Assembly: GCA_028564705.1 (NCBI GenBank)
Contig: JAPXFQ010000787.1
Span: forward strand, 248,001-312,000
Length of the DNA: 64,000 bases
Reading direction: 5' to 3'
Source of the DNA: Apricaphanius iberus
Taxonomy: Eukaryota; Chordata; Actinopteri; Cyprinodontiformes; Aphaniidae
This document shows, piece after piece, positions 11,901 through 22,931 of the stretch (position 1 is the stretch's first letter; every line of letters starts with the position of its first letter). The notes under the pieces were generated by a model, which saw only the letters and a program-made list of their open reading frames with translations, had not been told where the DNA came from and ran no database searches. A program made the position numbers and the translations under genes.

Positions 11901-12349
11901 ATGAATGTTTATTGGGTTTAAATATCTCGGTTGATGTCGAATTGTGTAATAATGGACATTGTCCAACGACATCAACACTAAAAATCAAGGTGGGCATAGT
12001 TTTCAGACAGCTTCTATTCCTCAGGCAAAATTAAATAAAATGAGATTTTACCAACTCAGAAATGTAAAAAAGTAAAAAAAAATTGCTTTCATTGGAATGC
12101 AGCAGTCTTGCAATTGACAAGATATGGTTGTGTGATCACAGAAACTTCAAACATCATGTTGTAAAAACATGCAAAAACATGCTAATTAACTGCCAAAGAT
12201 TTGAGAAGACTCAACATGAAGGTACGAGAAATCCATTCTCCTCTGGTGCTTTAATATTCCAGAATGGCAATGTTGCTGGGGTGCTCTGAAGCACAAGATG
12301 TTCAGTGCTTTAAGACATGGCTAAGGTAAGGCAGTGCTGAAACCCCACC

Positions 12350-12720
12350 ACTAGTGAACAAGACACATGAATTGAAATATCAAGACTGGTTCAAGAAATA
12401 TCTGAAGACAGATTTTTCAAAGGTTTTATGGGCTGACGAGATGAGAGCAAGTCTTGACGGACAAGATGAATGAGGCCTCAAAATCAACTCTGTTTTCAGA
12501 AGACATTTTTTTCATGTAGTGAAGCAGGAAAGAGACTGCATCATTCATGGAGAGCATGATTTTTAATGCCGGACAAAGCTCCATCATATATCCAAGAATT
12601 CCACTGTCTGGCTAGGCAGCAAAGGCCTTAAAGATAAAGAATGACTTTTCCCTTCCTTACCTGACGTAAACCCTACTTGGAACTTCTGAGCCCTTTTTTA
12701 AAAAAAAATGTAATGTTACT
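12350..12720 (+). pseudogene. decayed Tc1/mariner-type transposase relic
   Basis: The plus strand gives ELKYQDWFKKYLKTDFSKVL, then WADEMRASLDGQDE, later KINSVFRRHFFHVVKQERDC and, after stops, STVWLGSKGLKDKE. This order resembles the catalytic region of a Tc1-like transposase: VLWxDE for the first Asp block, then the stretch leading to the last acidic block, with SLPDVNPTWNF standing where SPDLNPIENLW is usual. Stops and small indels break the frame, and no terminal repeats were recognised. It is a different, much older lineage than the DD38E copies at 13195 and 21242. Confidence 0.7.
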
Positions 12721-12958
12721 ACTGCATGAAAAGGTTGTCATCAATAGATCAACTAACAAATTATTAGAATTGTTTATTTTCTCTTAAGATAGAAATACAC
12801 AAGTGAGATGGAGAAAAGCATTCCTTCACTTGGTAGCTTAATCATTCTGTACACATATTGTTGCCCTATAATTTACCTAATGCTCAGTCTCGTCAAAGCC
12901 ATTCTAGGAAAGCCGTCTCCATTCAGTCCCATTGTGACGAAATGTGGTTGCCGTTCCA

Positions 12959-12984
12959 CGTCTAGCTCCGTATGGAGCTAGACG
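12959..12984. repeat. 11-bp stem hairpin
   Basis: CGTCTAGCTCC, a GTAT loop and GGAGCTAGACG form a perfect 11-bp inverted repeat. No function is implied; it may be part of an unrecognised element just upstream of the DD38E insertion. Confidence 0.8.
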
Positions 12985-13194
12985 GCTAAATTTGTCTCTA
13001 TCACCCGATTGCCGTTGAGAAATCTAAGATTTGATTGTAGGTTTTGCAAGTTTAACATGGGTTATACATCGGAAGTTTAATGAAGGAGTAGGTTTTCGTT
13101 TTCTTACAGGCGGAGTTGTTGTTGCCCATAACTCGCTAGCATTTTGCTAATGACCGCTGATTGGTCAGTGAAGGACTGATTACAACCAGATGTA

Positions 13195-14581
13195 CACTAC
13201 CGTTCAAAAGTTTGGGGTCACATTGAAATGTCCTTATTTTTGAAGGAAAAGCACTGTACTTTTCAATGAAGATAACTTTAAACTAGTCTTAACTTTAAAG
13301 AAACACACGCTATACATTGCTAATGTGGTAAATGACTATTCTAGCTGCAAATGTCTGGTTTTTGGTGCAATATCTACATAGGTGTATAGAGGCCCATTTC
13401 CAGCAACTATCGTGTTCTAATGGTACAATGTGTTTGCTCATTGGCTCAGAAGGCTAATTGATGATTAGAAAACCCTTGTGCAATCATGTTCACACATCTG
13501 AAAACAGTTAAGCTCGGTACAGAAGCTACAAAACTGACCTTCCTTTGAGCAGATTGAGTTTCTGGAGCATCACATTTGTGGGGTCAATTAAACGCTCAAA
13601 ATGGCCAGAAAAAGAGAACTTTCATCTGAAACTCGACAGTCTATTCTTGTTCTTAGAAATGAAGGCTATTCCATGCGAGAAATTGCTAAGAAATTGAAGA
13701 TTTCCTACAACGGTGTGTACTACTCCCTTCAGAGGACAGCACAAACAGGCTCTAACCAGAGTAGAAAAAGAAGTGGGAGGCCGCGTTGCACAACTGAGCA
13801 AGAAGATAAGTACATTAGAGTCTCTAGTTTGAGAAACAGACGCCTCACAGGTCCCCAACTGGCATCTTCATTAAATAGTACCCGCAAAACACCAGTGTCA
13901 ACATCTACAGTGAAGAGGCGGCTGCGGGATTCTGGGCTTCAGGGCAGAGTGGCAAAGAAAAAGCCATATCTGAGACTGGCCAATAAAAGAAAAAGATTAA
14001 GATGGGCAAAAGAACACAGACATTGGACAGAGGAAGACTGGAAAAAAGTGCTGTGGACGGATGAATCCAAGTTTGAGGTGTTTGGATCACAAAGAAGAAC
14101 GTTTGTGAGACGCAGAACAACTGAAAAGATGCTGGAAGAATGCCTGACGCCATCTGATAAGCATGGTGGAGGTAATGTGATGGTCTGGGGTTGCTTTGGT
14201 GCTGGTAAGGTGGGAGATTTGTACATGGTAAAAGGGATTCTGAATAAGGAAGGCTATCACTCCATTTTGCAACGCCATGCCATACCCAGTGGACAGCGCT
14301 TGATTGGAGCCAATTTCATCCTACAACAGGACAATGACCCAAAACACACCTCGAAATTGTGCAAGAACTATTTAGAGAAGAAGCAGGCAGCTGGTATTCT
14401 ATCGGTAATGGAGTGGCCAGCGCAGTCACCAGATTTGAACCCCGTTGAGCTGTTGTGGGAGCAGCTTGACCGTATGGTACGCAAGAAGTGCCCATCCAAC
14501 CAATCCAAATTGTGGGAGCTGCTTCTAGAAGCGTGGGGTGCAATTTCTCCAGATTACCTCAACAAATTAACAGCTAGAATG
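13195..14581 (+). mobile_element. DD38E Tc1/mariner element, copy 1, 3'-truncated
   Basis: The left end CACTACCGTTCAAAAGTTTG follows a TA dinucleotide at 13193-13194, as expected for Tc1/mariner. The sequence matches the intact element at 21242-22859 almost base for base, apart from a handful of substitutions and a missing 6-base ACTCCA in the 5' leader. The match stops abruptly at 14581, within the codon after LTARM, so the last ~230 bp with the right terminal repeat are gone. Without a right end it should not transpose by itself. Confidence 0.93.
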
Positions 14582-14902
14582 ACCCTTGAGATTACTGTGG
14601 AAATGGCATACTCATATTTGAGGAATGTGCTGCTGAATGAGTCTGAATGTTTATTTGTGCATTTATACACATCATTTACGGGGACATTTGAAACAATGCA
14701 AATTGCAGCAGGGATATTAGCATTTTATGCTTTTTTTGGGAACAGTGATGGTTTTATAGTCTACTCCTATGGTGATGCTCCCATCATGAAACGCTGGAGG
14801 AGCTTCATTTCACTAACAGTTTCATGCAATGTGTGGGAGACACTGAAACCCTTTAAAAAATTAGCCAAATTATATTTTCAGTGCAGTTCTACCAAACTAT
14901 GA
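13601..14902 (+). pseudogene. chimeric DD38E transposase ORF (433 aa)
   Basis: Residues 1-327 equal the transposase of copy 2 except V186D and R209M. They include the paired-type helix-turn-helix region, the GRPR motif (59-62) and the full catalytic set D154, D244, E283. After residue 327 the element is truncated and the frame stays open through flanking DNA for another 106 residues before a stop at 14900-14902. This tail replaces the normal 20-residue C-terminus and has no domain I recognise. The open frame may be chance. Because the right terminal repeat is lost, the protein could at most act in trans. The same start context as copy 2 supports the ATG. Confidence 0.85.
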
Positions 14903-14998
14903 GGAGAATATATGAAGTTCTGGCTTTTTTTTTTAAAGTAGCAAAAAAAGTTTTTTACCTGTACAGACTTGGGAAATGGAAACAATGTGCGGGATTCC

Positions 14999-15851
14999 TA
15001 CGGGGGTGCCATGATCTTGATTTAAAAAAAGTCAAAATCAAAGGAAATTATGTCACAACCTTGTGTATCAAAACTCAAAAGAGGATTGCGATCACTTCCT
15101 CCCAGGTGTATATACTGTAGCATGACTAGCGTCCCACTCGGACTTCGTAGCATCAGTTAACAGGCAACCATCTATTTATGCATAAAAGTTATATCCTCAT
15201 CACAAGGAACCACACATTCCATTTTTCCCTAACAATGAACTCTCACCAGTTCTCCTACAACTCACAATAAATCCTGGTAATATTAAATGCTGATTCACAA
15301 TAAAAGCATCCCCCCGTAAATGGAGCACATTAGCTGCCGGCAGCTAGTAGCTATTAGCTAAGATACAGTTTAACCATGGCGAGTGCAGATGAAGAACAAG
15401 AAGCAGCAGGACTGGAGTTGAAACTGCTCCGGCTACTCTCAAATCACTCTCAGCCGTCATGTCTCCTTTATTTTTGTGCACGCTGCAGTAACAAAAAAAG
15501 TCAATAGATGGCTGCCAACCTCTGACTAATATATATGGTCTATAGCGACTAATCATCTCTTTTTTTTGCTGTGTTTCACTGTGTTCAACTTGAGAAAACA
15601 AAATTGCCACACTTATTGTAAAATGTATTTACATTTGACTATTAGTGCTTAATGTGATACATTACACAAGAATGAAATTTGCTTCACTTTTATGTAGTCC
15701 AATAAGAAATGTAATCAATAAGACCAATGATCGTAAACTAGTCTAAAAATGGCATAGGGCTCTGTGCTGTAAGAAAAAAAAAATAGAGAATCGCATTTTG
15801 ACCCTAAAATAGAAAATCAACTTGACGATTTGAAGAATCATATCACCCCTA
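14999..15851. mobile_element. hAT-type non-autonomous element (~853 bp)
   Basis: The left end TACGGGGGTGCCATGATCTT and the right end GAATCATATCACCCCTA form an imperfect terminal inverted repeat (TAGGGGTGATATGATTC in reverse). Such ends are common in fish hAT MITEs. The flanks GGATTCCT and ACATTCCA share ATTCC, a possible worn 8-bp duplication. Inside, ATGGCGAGTGCAGATGAAGA at 15376 starts a 40-odd-codon frame (MASADEEQEAAGLELKLLRL) of unknown nature. Confidence 0.5.
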
Positions 15852-16169
15852 CATTCCAAGTGAGTTAAAACAGGAAAGATTTACTCTGCTCTAATGTCAA
15901 TGGTTTGAACTGCATAAATTAAACCAGTTAGATTACATCAATTTGAACCAGTTTACGGCCAGTCTGGACTGTCCTCCTTGTTGTTCTGATGTCTGTTGCC
16001 ACAATCTAAAACAATCTGAATGACTGACTCCCTCGTCATCCTAAATATATTTCTCCGTAAGTGTTGAAAGCTCCCAAAGTTAGAACATGAATCCCAAAGA
16101 TTGCTGCCAAAAAGGTAACAAGGTGTAACCTAATTTCCTTCCTCCCCACCACGGCGGGGAGGAAGAAGT

Positions 16170-16400
16170 GAAAGAGGAGCTGCCCTAATGAGGTCTGAGC
16201 TGGCGGCGGTGGCAGCTCGCCACAGCATGTGTAATTACGCGTGCACGGGTCTTTGGCATGCGTCTGGCTCGCCGCCGACGTGCCCTGCAGAGGGATGTGG
16301 AGCGCGTTGTGGTTTACAGGCACTTCTTCGTGTTTTAGCTTCATCCTCAACCGCCGTAGACATACGAGCTCTCCAGGATAATTTAGCCGAACGTCATTTA
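16170..16400. promoter_or_regulatory. possible conserved noncoding element
   Basis: GC-richer, complex, repeat-free sequence with GCATGTGTAATTACGCGTGC near 16230 (a TAATTA core) and no splice-framed ORF. It stands out from the AT-rich transposon surroundings. Regulatory role is inference from composition only. Confidence 0.2.
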
Positions 16401-18759
16401 TGCTGAGTGTGGATTACAAAATTTCTCCTTCAGTTTATCAGGGGGATACACACGTGTCAAGCTTATTGGTGCCTCAGCTCTGATTCTGCCTTTTTTTTGG
16501 ACTCCGAAAGTGATGCTTTGAAGGCATTTCAAACATTTCTTATATTTATTTATTTCCTCATGGCTTCTGTTGATTATCCCCCCCCCCCCTCTCCTCTTTA
16601 CTTCGTTTGAAGCCTTGCTCCTGGCCATTCCCCCTGAAGGATAGCTAGCTCCTGAGTGCTGAACTCGTCAGATGTTGTTAGTTGTGATTCATGACATTTA
16701 AACTCTTTCCGTTAATGAACACATGGAATTTATAAAGGAAAAAAAAAAAGAGAGGAATGAGATTTTTCTCCGTACGTGCTGGAAGATGGAACTGTGACAT
16801 TACTGGCAGCGCTCCAATTAAAACACTGGGTTTAAAAATATATCTCTGCTTGGCTCGCCACGGGAGACTTTGAAAAATGATGCTTTAAGATTGCGCAGAC
16901 AAAATGGAATGTTGGTGAAAATAAAGGGTGAGCGGTCATCATCTTCCAAAGAGCCTTGATCTTGTTTGTTTGGGAAAACAAAGCAGCAGAAGGTCAAATA
17001 AATGTGCTTGTTATCTTTATATGTCCTCTGAAAGCATCTGAATATCTGGGAAATATGTTTTGGTTCAAGCTAACGGGTACACCACACAGAGACCGATTAG
17101 ATGATTCCTACAACCAAATTAACGCCCCCATAAGAACAAGCATGCATGTATTTATTTACTTTTTCGGACTGTTTAAGCATTTCCTCCTTTACTGAGCCCA
17201 GTGATGAGCAAATACAGGTAAATAAAAAACAAAAAAAATGTCATATTGTGCAAAACTTAATTTATTTCAGTAATAAAATTTAAAAAGTAAAACTAATAGA
17301 TGATATGGACTCATTACTTTACAAGTAGGTGTGGGACTCAATAAAAAAAAAATGTGAGCCTTTGTAATTATTTAATCTCGATTAATCACATTCAAAAGTA
17401 CAATTTTTGCCCATGAAAGCACGATTATTTAAATATGAATGGGTTTTGTAGGATGACAATCAAACGTCACAGGTGTGAATACTGTAAACTTGAGTTCTTT
17501 AATGTTGGACAAATGCAGTTCAATGCATGGCAATTCAGAACAGTTGTAAAAATATTCTTGGCTAAAACTGAACAGAGCTAAAACTGAGGTGTCATTTCAA
17601 GTATATTTTGAGAACAATGTCTTCAAAAAATATTAGCAAAAAACATAACTTGTTTAGGTTGAATATATTTGGATTTTTGTAGGACACTTAGCTTTTTCAG
17701 TGGACAGTTTGCCCAGTCCTGACTTTTGATTTGATCATTTTAAAACACACATTCTATGTGGTTAGAAAGAATAATTGAGTAACAAACTTAAAGGCTTTCA
17801 CACGTACAAAAATACAAGTACAAAAATGAACAATTACTCTCCTGAATTAAAGTTTTTATCAGTTTGTTTCCATTTAAATTTTTAGAGAGGGAAACAAAAA
17901 TCTGACATTTTTTTTTGAGTACTTTCTATTCAGTATAATAAAAGTGAAAACCAGCTATATCTCAAAAAGACAATAAAAATTGTGTAAACTCAGTGTTTCA
18001 TTTTCAAATTCATCCTCAGTCAATTTATAGATGAAGTCTCACTTTGCACAGCATTATTAAACTTTTTGTCAAACACTGAAACACATATGCCAGCTATGTA
18101 TATGATGGCCTCTGCTACTGGTTTGACTTCAGAGGTCAAGAAGAACAAAACGAGTTAAAACATGAAAAGTCACAAATTTTCTTTTTTATATCAGAGTGAG
18201 ATGCTTTTTTTTCTGGAAAACGTGTGACTTTAATCTCAGAATTTGAGTTTTTTTGGGGTAGAAATTTAATCCAAAATATTTTTCTTATGTTTACCATCGC
18301 TCTAACACTCCGTCGTACGGTACAGGAAGCCGGTACAGTGATGTGCCCTGCCCTGCCCAGCACCAAATAACAGTGAATTACAGCAATCTTACCGTGAAGT
18401 AATGAAGGCATGGATAAAAGTTTGCAAATCGGGGTTAGACAAGAACACCTTAACCTTAGACGGTTGACGGAGGTGGAAAAAATGAAGACTTTACCACCCC
18501 GTTAACATGGTAGTCAAAGGTCAGAGCATAATCTAATTTTACTCCTAGGTTGGTGATGCATATATATGGAGTCAGGAAAGAAAGATTACAATCATGAAAG
18601 CACAGATTTTGAATAGAGAAAAGTTTGACCTCTGAAAAGTATAATTCTTCATATATGCTTGGTAGTTGCTTCGGGCCCTTTTGCATAACTTACTGCCTCA
18701 CTGCAGAGTAGCATGGATGCTATCAGCCTGTGGTTCTGCTGAGGTGTTATGGAAGACCA

Positions 18760-19090
18760 GTATGCTTCAATAGCGGCCTTCGGCTCTCCTGCATTGTTCC
18801 ATCTCAGGTGTCTCATCGTTCCCTTGGCAGTGCTCCATAGGTTTTCTATAGAGGTTCAAATTGCTGGTTGATCAAGCCCAGTAATCCGACCACGGTCATT
18901 GAACAAGAGCTGGTACTTTTGGCAGTGTTGGAAAATGAAGTCAGCATCTCCGTAAAGCTCGTCTACAGAAGAAAGCATGAAATGCTCCAATATATCCTGG
19001 TAGATCCTGGACTTAATACAGCTCAGTGGACCGACACCAGCAGATGACATGGCTCCCCACATCAACACAGATTGTAGAAACTTCAATTTG
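18760..19090 (-). mobile_element. decayed Tc1-like element fragment
   Basis: The minus strand carries the catalytic core of an old Tc1-like transposase (see the pseudogene at 18856-19086). No terminal repeats were identified, and the flanking sequence up to about 19490 may belong to the same relic. Confidence 0.7.
18856..19086 (-). pseudogene. Tc1-like transposase core, broken
   Basis: A 76-aa frame reads MKFLQSVLMWGAMSSAGVGP, LSCIKSRIYQDILEHFML and SVDELYGDADFIFQHCQKYQ. The WGAMSSAGVGPL block and the LYGDADFIFQ block are typical of fish Tc1-like transposases. The usual QQD-x-APxH catalytic Asp region is changed to QHCQKY, so the second catalytic Asp is lost. Upstream and downstream parts are out of frame or missing. 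It is unrelated in sequence to the DD38E copies. Confidence 0.75.
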
Positions 19091-20560
19091 GACTTCAGTC
19101 ATCTTTGATTGTGTGCCTCTTTATTATTCCTCCAGACTCTGGGACCTCGGTGTCCTAATGAGGCGCAACATCGGCTCTTATCAGAAAAGAGGACTTGCAA
19201 CACATTAGAAGCCCATGTGCAGGATTCGTCTGTGTGTGTTGGCTCTGGATGCGTCAGCTTCAGTCAACTCCTTGTGAACTTCCTCAACGCTTTGAATGGC
19301 TTTTTCCTGACAATTCTCTCCAGGCAGCTCTCCTCCCAACTGCTTGTTCACCTTTTCCTTCCACACTTTCACCTTCCTCATAACTTTCTATTAATGTTGT
19401 TTGATAGAGCACTTTGGGAACACCCATCTTCTTTTGCATTGACCAACTTATGGAGGAGCTCAATGACTGTTTTCTGCTGGTAACTGTTAGGTCAGCAGTT
19501 TACACCATGATTTAGCTTTTTTTTATGCAAAAAACAAAAAGCTGAAAGTCACAGTGCTGCTTTTCTTTGATGCAACCAGTAATTTGCTGTACATCTTAGT
19601 CAACAGTGGTATGAACTGTAGAAACACATTCAGAGAGAAGCAAAAAGGGAGCTGTTGAACTTAGAAGTTAATGACCAAGAGTTTCCTTCTGTTGCAGATT
19701 TTCTCATGTTTGTTTTTAGATGGGGTAAAATAAAATACTTCACATTTACAAATGGTAGTGGGGAAAAGATGAATTTATAATTAAGAAACTTGTTGAAACT
19801 GGTCCATCCATCCATCTGTTGTTTTTCTTCCATGCCATAATTCTTTTTTTGTTGTTGCTTTTTTCCATCAACTCATCATTTTCTGTCTCTAGAAACCTAC
19901 TTATAATTCAGATGAGTCAGACATTCCTACAGAGGAGCCTCTTGCATGCACAGTTTTGTACTTTGTCATGATCCATACCTCATGTTAATAAATCAGGGTG
20001 GAAATCTGGCTGGAAAATGGAGAGTTTGCCTTTTTTTAACTGAGACTCTTCAGCTTACTGGTTATGCTGGTTACTGCAGACAAACCCCCAATCAGTCTTT
20101 CTGCTTCCTGTGCGCCTCTTCATCCTATCATTACTTCTGATCAAGATATAGTCAAGGTCCTCTCAGGTAGCAGTCTGTTACTTCCACCCTATAAGTCGCC
20201 CTTCAACCTTTCTCTTATTGAGAACCTTTGTTCTCAGACTCAGACGATCTAATATTGTAAAAAATTGATGGTTTGACAAATATTGAGGTTAGTATTCTGG
20301 TGCAGATCTCCAATAACAAGTGTCAGAAAAGGTTTTTTATCGTTTTATGAACACTGGGTCAGTTTTAGAAGATCAAAAGTTCCCCCTCAGTATCTTTTAT
20401 CTCTTAGCGACCAGAGATTTATGTCTTGCTTAGTCAGTCTTCACCCTAAAGGTAGGAAATGATCCTGCTGATTTTTATTTTTATTTTTTCCAGTACTAAT
20501 AATTTCCCTCATTGTTCACCTCTGAGCCTCACCTCTGCTCTGTTGTCTCTCTCCATCCAG

Positions 20561-20718
20561 GTGCAGGAGCCTCAGAGTGACCGGCAGCTGATAGAAACGT
20601 CTCCGGTTCTTCAGAAACTGACCAGTTTCGAGGGGTCGATCGGGGTTTTGTTCACGCATGTTCGCCTGCTGGCCAGAGCGTTCACCCTGAGGACCGTGGG
20701 CTTCAACCACCTCACCCT
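20561..20718 (+). CDS. drosha: drosha exon: start of RNase IIIb
   Basis: 158 nt, entered in phase 0 after CTCCATCCAG and ending at GTGAGT in phase 2. It encodes VQEPQSDRQLIETSPVLQKL, TSFEGSIGVLFTHVRLLARA and FTLRTVGFNHLT plus two bases of the next Leu codon. This is the first part of Drosha RNase IIIb, helices leading to the catalytic signature; the family text TSPVLQKL and FTHVRLLARAFTLRTVGFNHLT is clear. No stop or frameshift is seen. The junction CT|G restores Leu and continues directly into GHNQRMEFLGDS 18.5 kb downstream. Confidence 0.97.
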
Positions 20719-21241
20719 GTGAGTACAATCGATAAGGGCCGAGCGATATGGCCTCAAATCAAAGTCACGATAAATCAAGTAGTTGAATGATTAAGGAGAC
20801 TTAGACCATCTCCTTAATCTGAAGACATGACTGTTTAACATCCATCTCAGAAAGGTGCACACACGGCGGATGAGGTGAATGACTAAGGTTATGGAATCTG
20901 TGATTTATTTATCTGCGGCTTCGAGCGCGCACGATTCACCAATTTACAGTTTGAACTGGGCAGCGGGCTAGCTGCCTGCTGTGAGGGCTCTGTGTTAGCA
21001 GAGGATCCCACTGCCACTCTGCAAGAATAACTGGATACATTCTTCATGTGAGTCTCCAATAGCTTCATAAAAAGTCACTCTATTTGTCGCTGGTTCCTTT
21101 TTTGTCACTACAGGGGTGTAAAATCTTGTTAAATGACAAAGTCGCTAAGATTGGAACACTGTTCCCTTCTTGTTACGCTGAACTAAAACATATCTTTTCA
21201 TTGTTTTTAAAGCGCAGAATATACAGAAATGGGCAAAATTA

Positions 21242-22859
21242 CACTACCGTTCAAAAGTTTGGGGTCACATTGAAATGTCCTTATTTTTGAAGGAAAAGCC
21301 CTGTACTTTTCAATGAAGATAACTTTAAACTAGTCTTAACTTTAAAGAAACACACGCTATACATTGCTAATGTGGTAAATGACTATTCTAGCTGCAAATG
21401 TCTGGTTTTTGGTGCAATATCTACATAGGTGTATAGAGGCCCATTTCCAGCAACTATCACTCCAGTGTTCTAATGGTACAATGTGTTTGCTCATTGGCTC
21501 AGAAGGCTAATTGATGATTAGAAAACCCTTGTGCAATCATGTTCACACATCTGAAAACAGTTTAGCTCGGTACAGAAGCTACAAAACTGACCTTCCTTTG
21601 AGCAGATTGAGTTTCTGGAGCATCACATTTGTGGGGTCAATTAAACGCTCAAAATGGCCAGAAAAAGAGAACTTTCATCTGAAACTCGACAGTCTATTCT
21701 TGTTCTTAGAAATGAAGGCTATTCCATGCGAGAAATTGCTAAGAAATTGAAGATTTCCTACAACGGTGTGTACTACTCCCTTCAGAGGACAGCACAAACA
21801 GGCTCTAACCAGAGTAGAAAAAGAAGTGGGAGGCCGCGTTGCACAACTGAGCAAGAAGATAAGTACATTAGAGTCTCTAGTTTGAGAAACAGACGCCTCA
21901 CAGGTCCCCAACTGGCATCTTCATTAAATAGTACCCGCAAAACACCAGTGTCAACATCTACAGTGAAGAGGCGGCTGCGGGATTCTGGGCTTCAGGGCAG
22001 AGTGGCAAAGAAAAAGCCATATCTGAGACTGGCCAATAAAAGAAAAAGATTAAGATGGGCAAAAGAACACAGACATTGGACAGAGGAAGACTGGAAAAAA
22101 GTGCTGTGGACGGATGAATCCAAGTTTGAGGTGTTTGGATCACAAAGAAGAACGTTTGTGAGACGCAGAACAACTGAAAAGATGCTGGAAGAATGCCTGA
22201 CGCCATCTGTTAAGCATGGTGGAGGTAATGTGATGGTCTGGGGTTGCTTTGGTGCTGGTAAGGTGGGAGATTTGTACAGGGTAAAAGGGATTCTGAATAA
22301 GGAAGGCTATCACTCCATTTTGCAACGCCATGCCATACCCAGTGGACAGCGCTTGATTGGAGCCAATTTCATCCTACAACAGGACAATGACCCAAAACAC
22401 ACCTCGAAATTGTGCAAGAACTATTTAGAGAAGAAGCAGGCAGCTGGTATTCTATCGGTAATGGAGTGGCCAGCGCAGTCACCAGATTTGAACCCCGTTG
22501 AGCTGTTGTGGGAGCAGCTTGACCGTATGGTACGCAAGAAGTGCCCATCCAACCAATCCAAATTGTGGGAGCTGCTTCTAGAAGCGTGGGGTGCAATTTC
22601 TCCAGATTACCTCAACAAATTAACAGCTAGAATGCCAAAGGTCTGCAATGCTGTAATTGCTGCAAATGGAGGATTCTTTGATGAAAGCAAAGTTTGATGT
22701 AAAAACAATCTTATTTCAAATAAAAATCATTATTTCTAACCTTGTCAATGTCTTGACTCTATTTTTTATTCATTTCACAACGTATGGAGGTGAATAAGTG
22801 TGACTTTTCATGGAAAACACAAAATTGTTTGGGTGACCCCAAACTTTTGAACGGTAGTG
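21242..22859 (+). mobile_element. intact DD38E Tc1/mariner element, copy 2
   Basis: 1,618 bp flanked by TA on both sides (21240-21241 and 22860-22861). Both ends read CACTACCGTTCAAAAGTTTG then GGGTCAC inward, a perfect 27-bp terminal inverted repeat. It carries one uninterrupted 347-aa transposase. The D244-to-E283 gap has 38 residues, the spacing that defines the DD38E group described as Intruder, a sister of classic DD34E Tc1. Intact ends, full ORF and near identity to copy 1 point to recent movement. Confidence 0.95.
21654..22697 (+). CDS. DD38E Tc1/mariner transposase (347 aa)
   Basis: A cut-and-paste transposase that would bind the element's terminal repeats and insert at TA. Visible parts are an N-terminal helix-turn-helix (about 8-48, SMREIAKKLKISYNGVYYSL), a GRPR motif at 59-62, a second helix-turn-helix (about 70-115) and a basic stretch at 119-133 that could serve nuclear import. 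The DDE core follows: D154 in LWTDESKFEVFG, D244 in QQDNDPKH and E283 in SPDLNPVELLWE. Family length is usually about 340 residues, so this is full length. The extra residues (KKQAAGILSVMEW) between the last two acids give DD38E rather than DD34E. The ATG follows AACGCTCAAA and matches the conserved MARKRELS-type start of the family. No stop or frameshift is seen. Confidence 0.95.
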   Translation: MARKRELSSETRQSILVLRNEGYSMREIAKKLKISYNGVYYSLQRTAQTGSNQSRKRSGRPRCTTEQEDKYIRVSSLRNRRLTGPQLASSLNSTRKTPVSTSTVKRRLRDSGLQGRVAKKKPYLRLANKRKRLRWAKEHRHWTEEDWKKVLWTDESKFEVFGSQRRTFVRRRTTEKMLEECLTPSVKHGGGNVMVWGCFGAGKVGDLYRVKGILNKEGYHSILQRHAIPSGQRLIGANFILQQDNDPKHTSKLCKNYLEKKQAAGILSVMEWPAQSPDLNPVELLWEQLDRMVRKKCPSNQSKLWELLLEAWGAISPDYLNKLTARMPKVCNAVIAANGGFFDESKV

Positions 22860-22904
22860 TATGTTGGTCACAGTCCTAAACTTCAGAATTGCAGAATGCA
22901 CATT

Positions 22905-22931
22905 ACGCAAATGCATAATGTGCATTTGCGT
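22905..22931. repeat. 11-bp stem hairpin
   Basis: ACGCAAATGCA, a TAATG loop and TGCATTTGCGT form a perfect inverted repeat about 45 bp beyond the right end of the intact DD38E element. Confidence 0.8.

Larger units (their letters stand above)
10091..20560. other. drosha intron (10.5 kb)
   Basis: It lies between the 45-nt linker exon and the exon at 20561. It contains the Tc1-like, DD38E and hAT elements listed separately. The stretches 10100-11390, 11900-12340, 15860-16170, 16400-17320, 17450-18700 and 19480-20550 show no gene that I can support. Around 17325-17450, GGTGTGGGACTCAATAAAA and CTCGATTAATCACA resemble a MITE end but cannot be placed. Confidence 0.85.
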
